NCBI GenBank assembly: GCA_014728975.1
Contig: WJKQ01000126.1
Span: 1 to 8,430 of the forward strand
DNA from: Candidatus Peregrinibacteria bacterium
Lineage (GTDB): Bacteria > Patescibacteriota > Gracilibacteria > UBA1369 > LOWO2-01-FULL-3
Direction: 5' to 3'
Length of the DNA: 8,430 nucleotides
Under the pieces are notes generated by a model that was given only the letters and a program-made list of their open reading frames with translations, ran no database searches and was not told where the DNA came from. A program made the position numbers and the translations under genes. Positions 6,113 through 8,430 of this stretch are shown in pieces (position 1 is the first letter of the stretch; the number at the start of each line of letters is the position of its first letter).

Positions 6113-7290
6113 TTTTTCTTTAATACGGATATTGTTTCCTTTGCAATTTGTTTTTCTTCATTTGTAGGAATTACCAATATTTTAACTTTGCTTTTACTGT
6201 CTGAAATTATAATTTCGTTTTCTTCGTTTTTCTTTTTGTTGAGTTTTATTCCCAGGAAATTTAGATAATCGCATATTTTTTCGCGAATATAGAAAGCGTG
6301 TTCGCCAATTCCTGCCGTGAAGATTATTGTATCCACTCCTTCTAATACTGCTGTGTATGCCCCGATATATTTTGCTATTTGATATGAGAGTAATTCAATT
6401 GTAAATATGGCTTTTTTATCATTTTTTTTGTACTTGGCATAAATATCCCGCATGTCCGAGCTAATTTCTGAAACGGCTTTTAATCCTGATTTAAAATTTA
6501 GAAGTCTGTCAATTTGTGAGGGCTTCATTTTTAATTCTTGTTGCATGTGAAGGATAATTGCCGGATCAATTGTTCCAGAGCGCGTACCCATAAGCGGGCC
6601 TTCAAGCGGAGTGAATCCCATGCTTGTATCTATGGATTTTCCGTTTAATGATGCGGTTATTGAAACTCCGTTTCCAATATGACAGGATATTATTTTTTGT
6701 TTTTTGGTTTTTAGTAATTTTATAGCTTCATTTACAATGTATTTATGGCTGGTTCCGTGAAAGCCGTAGCGGCGGATATTATGTTGTTCGTAATATTTGA
6801 AAGGAAGTCCGTATAAATATGCTTTTTGTGGAAGCGTCTGATGAAAAGCTGTATCAAATACAGCAGTCTGTTTAACTTTTGGCAAGAGTTTTTTACATGC
6901 TTTGATTGCTTCAAGGTTTGCAGGATTATGAAGTGGTGCAAGGTGTGAAATCTGATTGATATCTTTTATGATTTTTGCGTCTATTTTTACGGAATCCGTG
7001 TATTTTTCACCTCCGTGCACAACACGATGTCCGACAGCATCAATTTCTGAATATTTTTCTATAGTTTTATATTTTGTAAGATTTTGAAGAAGGATTTTTA
7101 TTCCTTCTTCATGATTTTTTATTGGCAGTTTAAGGCCAAGATTTTTTTCTTCGGATTTAAAAGTAAATTTACATCGCTTTAATCCGATTCCGTCTATATG
7201 GATTCTTGCAATTTTTGTGAGTTTTTTTCCTTTTTTGAAAAGGGAAGATCTTATTGAAGATGATCCTGCATTGATAATTAAAATTTTCAT
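6109..7290 (-). CDS. ackA: Acetate kinase
   Basis: This 393-residue enzyme converts acetyl phosphate and ADP to acetate and ATP (reversible) in the cytoplasm. It is full length for the family (about 400). Visible signatures are INAGSSSI at 6-13 with N7, GHRVVHGG at 87-94 with R89, FDTAFH at 145-150 with catalytic D146, YGFHGTSH at 175-182 with H178, HIGNGVS at 204-210, MGTRSGTIDP at 234-243 with R237, TAGIGEH at 325-331, and PTNEE at 375-379 for the C-terminal Glu. These match the residues known from Methanosarcina acetate kinase. It begins 1 bp after the EF-Tu-domain-II-like gene and lies downstream of pta, so it completes the Pta-AckA route for substrate-level ATP. No Shine-Dalgarno sequence is visible before the ATG. 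The 3' end is convergent with the lipoprotein gene. Confidence 0.97.
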   Translation of the reverse strand: MKILIINAGSSSIRSSLFKKGKKLTKIARIHIDGIGLKRCKFTFKSEEKNLGLKLPIKNHEEGIKILLQNLTKYKTIEKYSEIDAVGHRVVHGGEKYTDSVKIDAKIIKDINQISHLAPLHNPANLEAIKACKKLLPKVKQTAVFDTAFHQTLPQKAYLYGLPFKYYEQHNIRRYGFHGTSHKYIVNEAIKLLKTKKQKIISCHIGNGVSITASLNGKSIDTSMGFTPLEGPLMGTRSGTIDPAIILHMQQELKMKPSQIDRLLNFKSGLKAVSEISSDMRDIYAKYKKNDKKAIFTIELLSYQIAKYIGAYTAVLEGVDTIIFTAGIGEHAFYIREKICDYLNFLGIKLNKKKNEENEIIISDSKSKVKILVIPTNEEKQIAKETISVLKKN

Positions 7291-7291
7291 A

Positions 7292-7720
7292 TTAAATAAC
7301 TTTATATACTAAGGTGCCTACTGTCGGTTTTATTGTCACTTTGAGTCCGATATCGCTGCCGGATTTGGCTAAAGTAATATTTTTTCTATTTATCTGCATT
7401 GATTCCACGGTCTGTTCAAAGAGGCCATTTTCTTTTTCAAAAATTATTCTGTCTCCGGTGCGGATTGGGCTTGTTACTTTTACAACAGCTACATTTATAG
7501 CTTCAAAAAATCCGTCGCATGTTCCACAGGTTTTCATTTCGCGTACTTCTGGTAATTTTTGAATTGAATCGATTTTTTCCGGATAATCAATTCTGGTTTT
7601 TCTGATTGCTTTGTTATTTGTTCTTTTTCTGGTTATTTTTGTTGGTTTTTTTCTTGCTTTTGCGGCCAGACTCCTTTTTCTTTGAAACGCCGGAATTTTT
7701 GAGCTGTCAATTTTATTCAT
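7292..7720 (-). CDS. EF-Tu domain II-like protein with basic N-terminus and CxxC
   Basis: This 142-residue protein has a very basic N-terminal segment (about 9-43: IPAFQRKRSLAAKARKK and following), a CGTC motif at 65-68, and a C-terminal beta-barrel at about 71-142. The barrel reads like domain II of translation GTPases and the stand-alone elongation-factor-like proteins related to the peptidase U32 C-terminus: VAVVKVTSPIRTGDRI, FEQTVESMQI, GSDIGLKV, VGTLVYKV. No GTPase domain is present. The biochemical role is unknown; RNA or ribosome binding fits the barrel and basic tail but is inference. A GTG at 7747 would add nine residues and overlap pta by 17 bp; the ATG at 7720, 10 bp after the pta stop, is preferred. 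It ends 1 bp before ackA, so it is probably co-transcribed between pta and ackA. Confidence 0.82.
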   Translation of the reverse strand: MNKIDSSKIPAFQRKRSLAAKARKKPTKITRKRTNNKAIRKTRIDYPEKIDSIQKLPEVREMKTCGTCDGFFEAINVAVVKVTSPIRTGDRIIFEKENGLFEQTVESMQINRKNITLAKSGSDIGLKVTIKPTVGTLVYKVI

Positions 7721-7730
7721 TATAATTTTG

Positions 7731-8430
7731 TTAATTTTCGCATTCACAAACAGTGAACGCTGTCGCGTTTACTATATCTTTATAATCACAACCTCTTGAG
7801 AGGTCGTTAACCGGTTTTTTAAGCCCCTGGAGAAAAGGACCTACCGCTTTTGCTTTTGCGAGTCTTTCAACCAGTTTATAGCCGATGTTCGCAGCTTCCA
7901 AATCAGGAAATATTAAAATATTTGCTTTTCCTTTAAGCGGAGAATCGGGACATTTTCTTTTTGCGACTTCAGGAACCAATGCCGCGTCAACCTGCAGTTC
8001 TCCGTCTATTGTCAAATCCGGTCTTTTGTCTTTTGCGAGTTCAACAGCTTCTTTAACTTTATCTACAAACGGGTGTTTTGCGGAACCTTTTGAGGAAAAG
8101 GAAAGCAGAGCGATTTTTGGTTTTATCCCGAATTTTTTTGCCGTTTCGGCTGTGTCTAAAGTTATATCTACCAGATCATGCGAATTGGGATTAATTGTTA
8201 TTGCAGTATCCGCAAAGAGAAGAAGTCTATTTTCAAGGACCATAAAATAAATTCCCGAGGCTTTATGAAATTTTTCTTTTGTTTTTATGATCTGAAGAGC
8301 CGGTCTTACGGAATCCGCAGTTTCATGTGCGGCTCCTGTAATCATTCCGTCTGCATCATTCGTATAAACCATCATTGTTCCGAAGTAGTTGACGTCTTTT
8401 ACCAGTTTTTGCGCTTCTTTTTCGGTTAAA
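7731..8430 (-). CDS. pta: Phosphate acetyltransferase, C-terminal part (runs off the window)
   Basis: The frame is open from the window edge at 8430 to a TAA at 7731-7733 and gives 232 residues. Met codons near 8375 are internal, since LVKDVNYFGTMMVY is continuous family sequence across them. Signatures of the PTA/PTB fold include ADGMITGAAHETADSVRPALQ, LLFADTAITINP, LSFSSKGSAKHP, DGELQVDAALVPEVA, NILIFPDLEAANIGYKL and KPVNDLSRGC. The Ser-Arg in DLSRGC matches the active-site pair recalled for Methanosarcina Pta. The enzyme interconverts acetyl-CoA plus phosphate and acetyl phosphate plus CoA, feeding ackA two genes downstream. The N-terminal third and any regulatory domain lie outside the window, so class I or II cannot be told. 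Confidence 0.95.
   Translation of the reverse strand, partial: LTEKEAQKLVKDVNYFGTMMVYTNDADGMITGAAHETADSVRPALQIIKTKEKFHKASGIYFMVLENRLLLFADTAITINPNSHDLVDITLDTAETAKKFGIKPKIALLSFSSKGSAKHPFVDKVKEAVELAKDKRPDLTIDGELQVDAALVPEVAKRKCPDSPLKGKANILIFPDLEAANIGYKLVERLAKAKAVGPFLQGLKKPVNDLSRGCDYKDIVNATAFTVCECEN

Noticed and set aside
6080..6135. Possible rho-independent terminator at the convergent lipoprotein/ackA ends
   Set aside because: A T-rich stretch follows the stop on the plus strand, but I found no convincing stem upstream of it.
7314..8250. Plus-strand open frames opposite the EF-Tu-like gene and pta
   Set aside because: They are antisense shadows. The minus-strand frames carry clear family signatures, and these do not.
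1..8430. CRISPR array, insertion sequence, integrase, toxin-antitoxin or phage-defence genes
   Set aside because: I saw no regularly spaced repeats, terminal inverted repeats, transposase motifs or known defence domains on either strand.

Overview
The window looks like a compact, AT-rich bacterial chromosome segment, most likely from a Patescibacteria (Candidate Phyla Radiation) lineage, perhaps near Peregrinibacteria/Gracilibacteria. This placement is an inference. It rests on the very tight packing, the near absence of Shine-Dalgarno sequences, stop codons that are only TAA or TAG, the SLH-anchored RlpA protein, a YidC with a possible lipobox and a small extracytoplasmic domain, and several lineage-style small hypotheticals. 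No mobile element, CRISPR array, rRNA or long non-coding stretch is visible. The only intergenic gaps above 15 bp are 52-112 and 3686-3804, and both are explained by promoters.

Layout. (1) Positions 1-187, plus strand: the last 16 codons of an upstream gene, a good promoter, and a tRNA-Glu(UUC) with encoded CCA. (2) Positions 3741 down to 191, minus strand: one six-gene operon from a clear promoter, rpmH - rnpA - yidC - jag/khpB - an SLH/RlpA wall protein - a small FtsL-like bitopic membrane protein. The first four genes are the classical conserved cluster (ribosomal protein L34, RNase P protein, membrane insertase, RNA-binding KH/R3H protein). The last two extend it into envelope and septum functions. 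dnaA, which often precedes rpmH, is not there. (3) Positions 3749-6112, plus strand, divergent from rpmH: a large membrane protein with a degenerate PP2C-like domain, one transmembrane helix and a predicted extracytoplasmic beta-propeller, followed 4 bp later by a small lipoprotein. (4) Positions 8430 down to 6109, minus strand: the 3' part of pta, a small protein with an EF-Tu-domain-II-like barrel, and ackA. This gives the acetyl-CoA / acetyl-phosphate / acetate pathway with ATP formation, and suggests fermentative energy metabolism.

The most interesting object is the two-gene unit at 3805-6112. It joins a probable pseudophosphatase inside the cell to a six-blade-like propeller outside, in the style of PknD-type kinase-TM-propeller receptors, with a lipoprotein partner. 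Other points of interest are the unusual Ig-like extracytoplasmic domain and poly-lysine loop of YidC, the SLH-RlpA fusion, the basic CxxC/EF-Tu-domain-II protein between pta and ackA, and the lack of TGA as a stop codon.
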